The notes under the pieces were generated by a model, which searched no databases, had not been told where the DNA came from, and saw only the letters and a program-made list of their open reading frames with translations. Positions 55,977 through 64,000 of a stretch of DNA of 64,000 nucleotides are shown here, in pieces (positions within the stretch are counted from its first letter, which is position 1; each line of letters begins with the position of its first letter). The position numbers and the translations under genes are program-made. Source of the DNA: an uncultured Bacteroidales bacterium (GTDB taxonomy: Bacteria; Bacteroidota; Bacteroidia; Bacteroidales; UBA932); NCBI GenBank assembly GCA_900546395.1, contig URDD01000001.1, forward strand, positions 46,967 to 110,966. Direction: 5' to 3'.

Positions 55977-58900
55977 ATGCCTACTTTTAATAAAGAAAAC
56001 AAAGTAAAAAGCAATTTCGAAAGAATCAGCATTTCTCTCGCTTCTCCTGAAGATATAAAAGACAGGTCTTCAGGAGAGGTCCTGAAACCTGAGACAGTGA
56101 ACTACAGGACTTACAAGCCAGAGAGAGACGGCCTTTTCTGTGAGAAGATCTTCGGACCGACAAAAGACTATGAGTGTCATTGCGGAAAATACAAGAGAAT
56201 CCGTTATAGAGGTATAGTCTGCGACCGTTGCGGTGTAGAAGTAACTGAGAAAAAAGTCCGCAGGGAAAGGATGGGACATATTGAACTCACTGTCCCTGTT
56301 GCACATATCTGGTATTTCAAGTCAGCTCCTAACAAGATTGCTGCACTTTTGGGAATACCTGCAAAAAAGCTTGAGGCTGTCATTTACTACGAAAAATATA
56401 TTGTCGTAAATCCTGGTACTACAAGTCTCGCAAAGATGGATCTTCTCTCAGAGGAGGAGTATCTGGATTTGATAGATACTATGCCTGAAAATCAGGCTCT
56501 TCCTAATGACGATCCTGAAAAGTTCAGGGCCGGAATGGGTGCAGAGGCAATATATGAACTGCTGAAGGAGATTGATGTTGATTCACTTGCGAGGGAACTC
56601 CGCGTGAAGATGAATACAGAGACTTCGCAGCAGAGAAGAGCAGAGGCACTTAAAAGGCTCAGCATAGTAAAATGGTTCCAGGAGTCACAGGGAATAAACA
56701 GACCTGAGTGGATGATTCTCAAGGTGATTCCAGTAATTCCGCCAGACTTGCGTCCTCTTGTTCCACTTGACGGAGGTCGTTTTGCAACATCAGACCTTAA
56801 CGATCTTTACAGACGTGTAATTATCAGAAACAACCGTCTTAAAAGGCTTATTGAAATCAAGGCTCCGGAAGTTATTCTCAGAAATGAGAAGCGTATGCTT
56901 CAGGAAGCAGTTGATTCACTTTTCGACAACTCTAAGAAGTCAAATGCAGTCAAGAGTGAGGCTAACAGAACATTGAAATCTCTGTCTGACAGTCTTAAAG
57001 GTAAGCAGGGACGTTTCCGTCAGAACTTGTTGGGTAAACGAGTTGACTATTCTGCCCGTTCTGTTATCGTTGTAGGTCCTGAGCTTAAGATGCATGAGTG
57101 CGGTCTTCCTAAGTTTATGGCCGCAGAGCTTTACAAGCCGTTTATTATCAGGAAACTGATTGAAAGGGGAATAGTAAAGACTGTCAAGTCTGCAAAGAAG
57201 ATTGTTGACAGGAAAGATCCTGTAATCTGGGATATTCTTGAAAATGTGATGAAAGGTCATCCGGTTCTGCTTAACCGTGCACCTACACTTCACAGACTCG
57301 GTATCCAGGCCTTCCAGCCTAAGATGATTGAGGGTAAGGCAATCCAGCTTCATCCGCTTGCATGTACAGCGTTCAACGCTGACTTTGACGGTGACCAGAT
57401 GGCCGTGCATCTTCCTCTTGGAAATGCCGCTATCCTTGAGGCTCAGTTGCTGATGCTCGGTTCTCACAATATCCTTAACCCTGCCAATGGTACTCCTATT
57501 ACCGTACCTTCGCAGGACATGGTACTAGGTCTGTACTATATTACAAAGGCCAGATCAGGTGCTAAAGGTGAAGGAATGAAGTTCTACGGACCGGAAGAGG
57601 TGATTATAGCTCTTAATGAGAAGGCAATAGACATACATGCTAACATAGAAGTAAGGCTTCCCAAGAACAAGCTTAACCTTGAAGCAGGTACTGAGATGGT
57701 CAAGACTACACCAGGTAGAATCATCGTAAACCAGCTTGTTCCTGAAGAAGTGCCTTATATAAATGAGATTCTTGGAAAGAAATCTTTGAGAAAGATTATT
57801 TCCGTAGTTATCAAGCATACGGGAGTTGCCCGTACGGCACAGTTCCTTGATGATATCAAGAACCTCGGATATACAATGGCATTCAAAGGTGGTCTTTCAT
57901 TCAACTTGGGTGACGTTATCATCCCTGCTGAGAAGAAGTCCCTCATTGAAAACGGATACAAGACGGTTGAATCCATTAAGAGTAACTTCTCTATGGGATT
58001 CATTACCAATAACGAGCGTTACAATAAAGTAATTGATCTCTGGACCTCTATCGATAACCAGATTACCGGTATTGTAGAAAAACAGATTTCAAGTGACCAG
58101 CAGGGATTCAACCCTGTATATATGATGCTCGACTCCGGAGCCCGTGGATCTACACAGCAGATCAAGCAGCTCTGCGGTATGCGTGGATTGATGGCTAAAC
58201 CTCAGAAGTCAGGTGGTCAGGGTGCGGAAATTATCGAGAACCCTATTATCTCGAACCTGAAGGAAGGTATGACAGTGCTCGAGTACTTCATCTCTACCCA
58301 CGGTGCGCGTAAGGGTCTTGCGGATACCGCCTTGAAGACTGCGGATGCAGGTTACCTGACCCGTCGTCTTGTGGATGTATCTCACGATGTGATTATCAAT
58401 GAAGAGGATTGCGGTACGCTAAGAGGTCTGATTGCAACAGCTATCAAGAGCAAGGATGAGGTAGTTGAGTCTTTGGGAGAGAGAATACTCGGACGTACAT
58501 CAGTACACGATATTTTCAATCCGCTTACCGGAGAGCTTATTCTCCCTGCCGGTGAGGAGATTACGGAGGATAAGGCTGCGCTTATCGAGTCTCTTCCTAT
58601 CGAACAGGTTGAGATCCGTTCAGTACTTACTTGTGAGTCGCGTAAGGGTGTATGTGCCAAGTGTTACGGACGCAACCTTTCATCGGGACGTATGGTCGAG
58701 AAAGGAGAGGTTGTCGGAGTTATCGCCGCACAGTCTATCGGTGAGCCTGGTACCCAGCTTACGCTCCGTACATTCCACGTCGGAGGTACTGCTTCAAGTA
58801 CTGCATCAGAGAGTTCTATCGAGTCCAAGTATGACGGTAAACTCGAATTTGAGGAGCTCAGAACTATCGAGAGAGTTGGTGATGACGGATCTGTACAGGA

Positions 58901-60224
58901 TGTTGTTGTCAGCCGTACTACTGAGGTCCGCATAGTTGATGAGAATACAGGTATCACTTTCTCACAGTATGATGTGCCTTACGGTTCGGTACTCTACAAG
59001 AAAGATGGAGACAAAGTAGTAAAAGGTGACATGATTTGTGAGTGGGATGCATATAACGCCATCACGATTATTGAGACTGCCGGTAAGGTACGTTTTGACA
59101 GTATGATTGACGGAACCACATTCCGCGAGGAAATGGCTGATGAGTACTCTCTTAATAGAGACAAGGTCATCATTGAGTCCCGAGACAAGTCAAAGAACCC
59201 TACTATCAACATTCTTGATGAAAACGGCGAAAGCAAGAAGCAGTATAACCTTCCTGTGGGAGCCCATGTCATGGTCAACGATGGCGATGATGTGAAGATT
59301 GGTGATATTATTATTAAGATACCTCGTGCGATTGGTAAGTCAAGCGATATTACCGGAGGTCTTCCTCGAGTTACTGAGCTCTTCGAGGCCCGTAACCCTT
59401 CAAATCCTGCAATCGTTTCCGAGATTAACGGAGAGGTTCTTATGGGTAAGATTAAGAGAGGAAACAGAGAGATTATCATCAAGAACAGGATAGGACAGGA
59501 GAAGCGTTATCTGGTGCCTCTTACCAAACAGATTCTTGTTCAGGAGAATGACTATGTGAAAGCCGGAATGAGACTTTCAGACGGTTCTGTTTCACCTACA
59601 GATATTCTCAATATTCTCGGTCCTATAAAGGTTCAGGAATATATAGTCAACGAGATTCAAGAGGTCTACAGACTTCAGGGTGTTAAGATTAATGACAAGC
59701 ATTTCGAGATTATCGTTCGCCAGATGATGAGAAAAGTTCAGATAAAGGATCCGGGTGATACTGATTTCCTTCCTGAAGAGCTTGTTGACAAGTGGGTATT
59801 TATGGACACCAATGATGATATCTACGGTAAGTTCTATATTACGGATGCCGGAGATTCTCAGAAATATACTGAAGGACAGATTATCTCGTCCCGTGAGATG
59901 ACCAGCGAAAACTCTTCGCTCGACAGACAGGGACTCAAGATGATGGCTTTGCGTGAGGCTCGTCCTGCTACTGCAAGTCAGGTTCTTCAGGGTATTACGA
60001 GAGCAGCATTGAAGACTAACAGCTTCATTTCTGCAGCATCATTCCAGGAGACGACAAAAGTGCTCAGTGAGGCAGCTATCAGAGGCCGTATCGATACACT
60101 TGAAGGTCTTAAGGAGAATGTCATCTGCGGTCACGCAATACCTGCAGGTACAGGACAGAAGGAATTCCAGGAAATCCTGGTTGCCCCTATGGAAGAGTAC
60201 CAGAAGGCAATGTCTGATCTTTAG
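55977..60224 (+). CDS. rpoC: RNA polymerase subunit beta'
   Basis: The 1415-residue subunit has the N-terminal zinc finger ([20 protein letters not shown]), the RGRF-type [20 protein letters not shown], the active-site [12 protein letters not shown] with its three Asp, the trigger-loop region [18 protein letters not shown], and a second Cys cluster ([13 protein letters not shown]). It is complete and terminates the operon, with a strong hairpin terminator following. Confidence 0.98.
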   Translation: MPTFNKENKVKSNFERISISLASPEDIKDRSSGEVLKPETVNYRTYKPERDGLFCEKIFGPTKDYECHCGKYKRIRYRGIVCDRCGVEVTEKKVRRERMGHIELTVPVAHIWYFKSAPNKIAALLGIPAKKLEAVIYYEKYIVVNPGTTSLAKMDLLSEEEYLDLIDTMPENQALPNDDPEKFRAGMGAEAIYELLKEIDVDSLARELRVKMNTETSQQRRAEALKRLSIVKWFQESQGINRPEWMILKVIPVIPPDLRPLVPLDGGRFATSDLNDLYRRVIIRNNRLKRLIEIKAPEVILRNEKRMLQEAVDSLFDNSKKSNAVKSEANRTLKSLSDSLKGKQGRFRQNLLGKRVDYSARSVIVVGPELKMHECGLPKFMAAELYKPFIIRKLIERGIVKTVKSAKKIVDRKDPVIWDILENVMKGHPVLLNRAPTLHRLGIQAFQPKMIEGKAIQLHPLACTAFNADFDGDQMAVHLPLGNAAILEAQLLMLGSHNILNPANGTPITVPSQDMVLGLYYITKARSGAKGEGMKFYGPEEVIIALNEKAIDIHANIEVRLPKNKLNLEAGTEMVKTTPGRIIVNQLVPEEVPYINEILGKKSLRKIISVVIKHTGVARTAQFLDDIKNLGYTMAFKGGLSFNLGDVIIPAEKKSLIENGYKTVESIKSNFSMGFITNNERYNKVIDLWTSIDNQITGIVEKQISSDQQGFNPVYMMLDSGARGSTQQIKQLCGMRGLMAKPQKSGGQGAEIIENPIISNLKEGMTVLEYFISTHGARKGLADTALKTADAGYLTRRLVDVSHDVIINEEDCGTLRGLIATAIKSKDEVVESLGERILGRTSVHDIFNPLTGELILPAGEEITEDKAALIESLPIEQVEIRSVLTCESRKGVCAKCYGRNLSSGRMVEKGEVVGVIAAQSIGEPGTQLTLRTFHVGGTASSTASESSIESKYDGKLEFEELRTIERVGDDGSVQDVVVSRTTEVRIVDENTGITFSQYDVPYGSVLYKKDGDKVVKGDMICEWDAYNAITIIETAGKVRFDSMIDGTTFREEMADEYSLNRDKVIIESRDKSKNPTINILDENGESKKQYNLPVGAHVMVNDGDDVKIGDIIIKIPRAIGKSSDITGGLPRVTELFEARNPSNPAIVSEINGEVLMGKIKRGNREIIIKNRIGQEKRYLVPLTKQILVQENDYVKAGMRLSDGSVSPTDILNILGPIKVQEYIVNEIQEVYRLQGVKINDKHFEIIVRQMMRKVQIKDPGDTDFLPEELVDKWVFMDTNDDIYGKFYITDAGDSQKYTEGQIISSREMTSENSSLDRQGLKMMALREARPATASQVLQGITRAALKTNSFISAASFQETTKVLSEAAIRGRIDTLEGLKENVICGHAIPAGTGQKEFQEILVAPMEEYQKAMSDL

Positions 60225-60239
60225 GACAAGATTTGAATA

Positions 60240-60288
60240 TAATGAAAGAAGAGGGTGACCCAGTGTGGTCACCCTCTTTTCATTATAT
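60240..60288 (+). terminator. terminator after rpoC
   Basis: A long hairpin, AGAGGGTGACC / GGTCACCCTCT, with a 6-base loop, an extended A/T lower stem and T4 on the right. Confidence 0.85.
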
Positions 60289-60466
60289 AATACGGTCAGA
60301 ACTTCGGAAACCCCTTCCACTATCGTGGGGCCTTCCCTGTGCGGGCGCAACGGTTTCCTCATGTCATCCAGACACGATTACCAATAATTAAAGGGCAGCA
60401 TCTTAAATGTTGTGGAACAACAAGAACCACTGTATCAGAACCTGGATACAGGTCAGTGCTTGCCAT

Positions 60467-60769
60467 CTATAGTGCTGCCAACTGCAAAGAAGCGTGAAGT
60501 TTGTGGTATTTCAGCAGAGAGGCGTATAATCCGGCAATGACAGGAGCCGTATATGATGTTCCTTGACGTGGAGGCTGTACGTAAGCACATACATCGGGCT
60601 TTATGAAATCGACACCTCCCCTGATATCGGCAAGGAAATTTGAGTAACGCCATGGTTCATCGCCCTCGTTGCCCGTGCTCTGGATAAATATCCGGTCAGG
60701 ATTGGCTTGCAGCACGCTGTCTGCAAATTGTGAGATACGGGAGCTGTGTCCAGTCCGCAAAGTTATCAA
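60467..60769 (-). pseudogene. remnant of a subtilase-family (S8) serine peptidase
   Basis: A 100-codon stretch reads FIQSTGNEGDEPWRY (oxyanion-Asn region) and QGTSYTAPVIAGLYASLLKY (catalytic Ser motif GTSxxxP), the last third of a subtilase catalytic domain. The Asp and His parts are absent. It is bounded by a TGA just upstream and a TAG just downstream. Beyond that TAG the same frame stays open for another 35 codons to TGA at 60359-60361. It is therefore a broken fragment, perhaps left by an old deletion, not a gene. Nothing nearby suggests a working copy. Confidence 0.65.
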
Positions 60770-60848
60770 TCATTTGTGTCCTTATCCATATTTTAGCTGA
60801 ATGAGCTTATAAAGTTACTCATTTTGTCCGCCTGTACATACCATTACT

Positions 60849-61397
60849 TCAGAACCTGTAGCCCAAGGAAAAGGCGTATGTGATATTGTGTTCGGATTTA
60901 TCCGATGCTATCCGCGTGAACCCATACTGGGCTTCAGGGCCTAAAATAAAGTGCCCTATGATGAAATCAAGACCCAATCCTGCGCCGAAATCGATTTTGT
61001 TGACTTTAAACTGGCATGATGCAGGTACAGATGATTTGAGAAGACCAGAAATGTAAGGGCCGCCGTGAACTTCAATGGCAGACTTGGCGGACAGTGGAAA
61101 TGATGCTGACACTTCTACCGGCAGATCGATATAGGACAGATTCAAAGCACGGTTCCTGTCGTATTCAAATATATAATTTGTTTTTGTTGCGCCTTTCATA
61201 GTGTAGAACAGTCCGGACCGGATGCCGATATGCCTGTTGAATCTGTATCCTACAGCTACTCCTGCGCGTGGACCGATTCTCATATTCAATGAGGAGGTTG
61301 AGGATACTGCTGCGCCGGCACGTATGTCCACATGGACTTGTGCTGATATTTTCAGGGCGGAAAATAATAATATTACTGCGATGATTGTTGTTTTCAT
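60849..61397 (-). CDS. small outer-membrane beta-barrel protein (OMP_b-brl_2/PorT-like)
   Basis: About 182 residues from the ATG at 61397 (MKTTIIAVILLFSALKISAQ, a good signal peptide). The mature part has alternating hydrophobic strands of an eight-strand barrel: VDIRAGAAVSSTSSLNMRIG, GIRSGLFYTMKGA, NLSYIDLPVEVSASFPL, GAGLGLDFIIGHFILGPEAQ, ending in YAFSLGYRF, the terminal-Phe signal of outer-membrane proteins. This is the Bacteroidetes porin-family type with no known ligand. It is divergent from the LuxR-type gene, with a shared 160-bp region, so joint regulation is likely. Confidence 0.8.
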   Translation of the reverse strand: MKTTIIAVILLFSALKISAQVHVDIRAGAAVSSTSSLNMRIGPRAGVAVGYRFNRHIGIRSGLFYTMKGATKTNYIFEYDRNRALNLSYIDLPVEVSASFPLSAKSAIEVHGGPYISGLLKSSVPASCQFKVNKIDFGAGLGLDFIIGHFILGPEAQYGFTRIASDKSEHNITYAFSLGYRF

Positions 61398-61487
61398 ACT
61401 TGATTGTTTATTTGTTTGTAAGGAATTTTCCTTTCCCGGCCGGATTGGGAATGTGACTGCAAAGTAACGGCATCTGCCTCCCGTTTT

Positions 61488-61509
61488 CAATACTGATTTT
61501 TCAGTATTG
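61488..61509. promoter_or_regulatory. 9-bp palindrome between divergent OMP and regulator genes
   Basis: CAATACTGA / TCAGTATTG with a 4-base T spacer lies about 90 bp upstream of the barrel gene and 50 bp upstream of the regulator. It may be an operator for the LuxR-type protein, by position only. Confidence 0.5.
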
Positions 61510-61560
61510 GGCTTTGAACGGTATGCGATTATTGTTATCTTGTCTTTAAATTTGAGGGAA

Positions 61561-62277
61561 ATGGAAAAAGAATACAGGCAACTGATGCTTACCCAGCAAT
61601 TTGATCCGGGAACATTGGACTATAGTCTGCTTGAGAGGCATATTTTGAGGTTGTCAGAGATCAGGGAACTGCAGGACATTGCAGTTAGTATCTATGATAA
61701 CAACCGTTTGGAACATGTATATCTGTCTGATTATCATAGGATGCTGTTTGGAGAGAATGAATTGGAAATTCATCCTGATGACTTTGATGATGTTATGAAA
61801 AACGCCATAGCGACAGTGAACCATGTATTTCAAGGGAACCGCAATATAATGCATATAAAAGCTATACGGGAGTATAGGGTAAAGATAGGGCTGAAGTACA
61901 GGAGAGTGACAGAATCTATGCGAGTACTGGAAACAGACAGTGCCGGAAATATATGGCTGGTGATAAGTCTGCTGGAAATTTCTCCTAATCAGTCTCCTCC
62001 ATTCAGTGTCAATGCCCGGATTGTGAATACCCTTTCAGGAGAGTCTTTTGCACCTTTGACAAAGTTCTATCAGGAGAAGTCTGTGCTTACTCCACGGGAA
62101 GTGGAAGTCCTTGGTTATATAGCGCGTGGGAAAATCAGCAAGGAGATATCCTGTGAGCTGGATATCAGTATAAATACTGTAAATACCATACGACAGCACA
62201 TTCTGGACAAACTTAATGTTGACAATTCTTACGAAGCGGTAAGGTACGGACAGTCGCTTGGTCTTATAGAATATTGA
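61561..62277 (+). CDS. LuxR-type HTH transcriptional regulator with N-terminal PAS-like domain
   Basis: About 238 residues from the ATG at 61561 (MEKEYRQLMLTQQFDPGTLD); an upstream start at 61507 falls inside the palindrome and is unlikely. The first 160 residues are predicted alpha/beta and resemble a PAS-like sensor (LSEIRELQDIAVSIYDNN, LWLVISLLEIS-type strands). The C-terminus (about 170-238) is a typical LuxR/NarL HTH: LTPREVEVLGYIARGKISKE, NTVNTIRQHILDKLNV. It has no receiver domain. A TAAATTTG box sits immediately before the start, so the mRNA may have almost no leader. The neighbouring barrel gene is the obvious candidate target. Confidence 0.78.
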   Translation: MEKEYRQLMLTQQFDPGTLDYSLLERHILRLSEIRELQDIAVSIYDNNRLEHVYLSDYHRMLFGENELEIHPDDFDDVMKNAIATVNHVFQGNRNIMHIKAIREYRVKIGLKYRRVTESMRVLETDSAGNIWLVISLLEISPNQSPPFSVNARIVNTLSGESFAPLTKFYQEKSVLTPREVEVLGYIARGKISKEISCELDISINTVNTIRQHILDKLNVDNSYEAVRYGQSLGLIEY

Positions 62278-62283
62278 CACATG

Positions 62284-62374
62284 GCATTTGGTACCGCAGG
62301 ACCCCTTTTGCCGTACCAAATGCAGTTATTTCGTGGTTTGGTACCGTAGGGGTAGCTTTTCCGTACAAAATCTG
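62284..62374. repeat. pair of GTACC-type palindromic units
   Basis: Unit 1 (62284-62323) has a perfect 11-bp inverted repeat GCATTTGGTAC / GTACCAAATGC. Unit 2 (62333-62374) repeats the pattern (GTTTGGTACCGTAGGGG ... TTTTCCGTAC) but with one degraded arm. They lie 6 bp after the regulator's stop. The same paired design follows batDE at 3473-3562. Confidence 0.7.
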
Positions 62375-62486
62375 AGTCAACTTGTATTAGGGAAAAAGGC
62401 TGCGATGCAATGAAATACCCGAAACAGTGTTTCTCCGGTGACTTGATTTTAATCTTAAACATATTTTTTACGGGTAACCGCGCTTT

Positions 62487-62551
62487 AGAAGCTGTTTGGA
62501 AATTTAAAATATCTCATAAAATTTATGATGACAAAAATTCAAACAGCTTCT
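62487..62551. repeat. AGAAGCTGTTT inverted repeat, copy 2
   Basis: AGAAGCTGTTT (62487-62497) and AAACAGCTTCT (62541-62551) are perfect inverted arms 43 bases apart. The arms match copies at 6432 and 63908. Confidence 0.7.
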
Positions 62552-62559
62552 TATTATAA

Positions 62560-62601
62560 ACAAAAAACGAAGGCGACCTTTGAATCGCCTTCGTTTTTTG
62601 T
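62560..62601. terminator. bidirectional terminator between LuxR-type gene and purA
   Basis: ACGAAGGCGA / TCGCCTTCGT with an 8-base loop, flanked by A6 on the left and T6 on the right, suits both convergent genes. Confidence 0.85.
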
Positions 62602-62618
62602 TTGATATTTCATCTTTT

Positions 62619-63875
62619 CTACCTGAAAATGGTAGCATCGCGGTCGGGTCCTACAGAAATGATCTTGATAGGAACGCCGAGATAGCTTTCCATAAAATCA
62701 ATATAGTTCTTGAATTCTGCAGGCAGATCCTCTTCTTTCTGGCAGCCGGTCAGATCTGTATTCCAGCCTTTGAACTCTGTATATACAGGCTCTATTTCCG
62801 CGTATGTATCGAAAGGAACCTGGGCTGTTTCTTCTCCGTCTACCTTGTATGATGTACATACTTTGATAGTCTCGAATGAATCAAGACAGTCAGATTTCAT
62901 CATTATAAGGTCAGTCACTCCGCTGAGCATTACTGCATATTTCAAAGCTACCAGGTCAAGCCATCCTGTTCTGCGAGGTCTTCCTGTTACTGCTCCGAAT
63001 TCGTTTCCTATCTTTCTGAGTTTTTCTCCGGTCTCATCGAAAAGCTCTGTAGGGAAAGGTCCGCTACCTACGCGGGTGCAGTATGCTTTGAAGATACCAT
63101 AAACGTGTCCTATCTGGGACGGAGCCACACCGAGACCTATGCAGGCTCCTGCGCAGGCTGTTGATGAAGATGTCACGAAAGGATATGAACCGTAGTCAAT
63201 GTCAAGCATAGAACCCTGTGCTCCTTCTGCAAGGATTGATTTGGTCTTCAGTTCATTGTTGATAAAGTATTCGCAATCAACAAGCTTGAACTCTTTGAGG
63301 AAAGCTACGGCTTCCATAAATGCTGCTTCTTCAGCATCAGGATTGCATTCAAATCCCATCTGCTGCAACTGTTTCACGTGTCTGTTTTTCAGTTTTGCGT
63401 ATCTTTCGCTGAAATCCGGTGCAAGAATGTCACCGACACGCAGTCCGTTGCGGCTTACCTTGTCAGTATATGTAGGTCCGATGCCTTTCAGTGTCGAACC
63501 GATTTTGCCTTTTCCCATAGCGGCCTCATTGGCTGCATCGAGAAGTCTGTGAGTAGGAAGGATAAGGTGAGCTTTTTTTGCTATCACTATTCTTTCCTGT
63601 ACTGTAATGCCTGTCTTTGCGATGTTTTCGCATTCCTGACGGAATGTTATCGGGTCAAGTACGACGCCGTTTCCTACAATGTTGATGGCATCCTGTCTGA
63701 AAATTCCTGATGGAATTGACCTCAATACAAAACTTTTGCCTTCAAAATGAAGAGAGTGTCCTGCGTTGGGACCACCCTGAAATCTGGCTACAACAGGATA
63801 GCGTCCTGCTAGGACATCCTCGATTTTACCTTTGCCTTCGTCTCCCCATTGAAGGCCCAATACTACGTCTAACAT
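62619..63875 (-). CDS. purA: adenylosuccinate synthetase
   Basis: The 418-residue enzyme begins MLDVVLGLQWGDEGKGKIED (phosphate loop) and has GNGVVLDP, KGIGPTYTDK, the catalytic region RFQGGPNAGHSLHFEG and TGRPRRTGWLDLV. It makes adenylosuccinate from IMP, aspartate and GTP, the first committed step to AMP, continuing the purine route encoded elsewhere in the window. It is complete and transcribed alone on the minus strand. A copy of the AGAAGCTGTTTAAA element lies 32 bp upstream of its start. Confidence 0.97.
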   Translation of the reverse strand: MLDVVLGLQWGDEGKGKIEDVLAGRYPVVARFQGGPNAGHSLHFEGKSFVLRSIPSGIFRQDAINIVGNGVVLDPITFRQECENIAKTGITVQERIVIAKKAHLILPTHRLLDAANEAAMGKGKIGSTLKGIGPTYTDKVSRNGLRVGDILAPDFSERYAKLKNRHVKQLQQMGFECNPDAEEAAFMEAVAFLKEFKLVDCEYFINNELKTKSILAEGAQGSMLDIDYGSYPFVTSSSTACAGACIGLGVAPSQIGHVYGIFKAYCTRVGSGPFPTELFDETGEKLRKIGNEFGAVTGRPRRTGWLDLVALKYAVMLSGVTDLIMMKSDCLDSFETIKVCTSYKVDGEETAQVPFDTYAEIEPVYTEFKGWNTDLTGCQKEEDLPAEFKNYIDFMESYLGVPIKIISVGPDRDATIFR

Positions 63876-63907
63876 TTCAAGCCGTATTTATTATAAAGTT
63901 GTTATTT

Positions 63908-63936
63908 AGAAGCTGTTTAAAAATTTTCAAAAATTC
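63908..63936. repeat. AGAAGCTGTTTAAA element, copy 3 (left arm)
   Basis: The first 29 bases match the copy at 6432-6460 at 27 positions. A right arm is not visible before the window ends. Position and orientation relative to purA are like those of copy 1 relative to the PfkB gene. Confidence 0.6.
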
Positions 63937-64000
63937 TTTTATGGCTCTTTTAGGTCTGTTTTCCACGACTTTTTTCAGTCAGATAACACTGTTATCTTTT

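Larger units (their letters stand above)
62278..62618. other. repeat-rich intergenic region between the LuxR-type gene and purA
   Basis: No gene is seen. In order it contains two GTACC-type palindromic units (62284-62374), an AGAAGCTGTTT inverted repeat (62487-62551) and a bidirectional terminator (62560-62601). Confidence 0.65.

Noticed and set aside
60039..60362. Minus-strand frame after rpoC (MRKPLRPHREG...)
   Set aside because: It overlaps the rpoC end and terminator. No family is recognised, and the frame mostly shadows rpoC.

Overview
The window looks like a chromosomal segment from a gut-type member of the order Bacteroidales. Supporting signs are a SusC/SusD polysaccharide utilisation locus (PUL) run by a hybrid two-component system, a Bat aerotolerance operon, large single-chain PurL, genes without obvious Shine-Dalgarno sequences, and several promoters of the Bacteroidetes type (TTTG about 19-20 bases before TAnnTTTG). 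Genus and species cannot be read from the sequence. The tRNA-tuf-secE-nusG-rplKAJL-rpoBC cluster and complete purine operon indicate a chromosome, not a plasmid.

Layout. 1-3.5 kb: end of a bat operon (batC, then a batD-batE fusion). 3.7 kb: tRNA-Arg. 3.8-6.4 kb (minus): DUF368 lipid-carrier transporter, a small DUF6913-like protein and a PfkB kinase. 6.6-8.5 kb: YbhN/AglD-like membrane protein converging on a two-gene LysO lysine exporter. 8.7-11.3 kb: an orphan TonB-dependent receptor. 11.3-29.1 kb (minus): an eight-gene PUL comprising a hybrid two-component regulator, a PKD-domain lipoprotein, SusC (split by an in-frame amber codon), SusD, two beta-propeller lipoproteins, a GH110-type alpha-1,3-galactosidase and an esterase/alpha-alpha-barrel fusion. 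29.1-31.5 kb: xth and cysS. 31.7-42.3 kb (plus): purE, purL, a type II pantothenate kinase, purM, purH, purD and folD. 42.4-45.1 kb: two tandem MFS transporters (minus). 45.3-47.2 kb: dxs. 47.2-60.3 kb: four tRNAs, tuf, tRNA-Trp, secE, nusG, rplK, rplA, rplJ, rplL, rpoB and rpoC. 60.3-62.3 kb: a subtilase remnant, an outer-membrane barrel and a divergent LuxR-type regulator. 62.6-63.9 kb: purA.

How the genes work together. The PUL encodes sensing (hybrid regulator), surface capture and import (PKD lipoprotein, SusD, SusC) and cleavage (GH110 plus esterase/glycosidase), so a host- or diet-derived glycan ending in alpha-1,3-galactose is a reasonable guess for the substrate. The premature TAG in susC suggests that uptake may be broken in this strain. 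PurE, L, M, H, D and A cover most purine biosynthesis, and FolD supplies one-carbon folate for the PurH step.

The most unexpected structure is non-coding. A 94-bp element is repeated almost perfectly (92/94) in front of both purE and purL. It carries a 13-bp inverted repeat and a second interleaved pairing that together could form a pseudoknot. Two other small palindromic repeat families occur between genes: GTACC-type pairs just after stop codons, and AGAAGCTGTTTAAA elements, one of which holds a likely promoter element.
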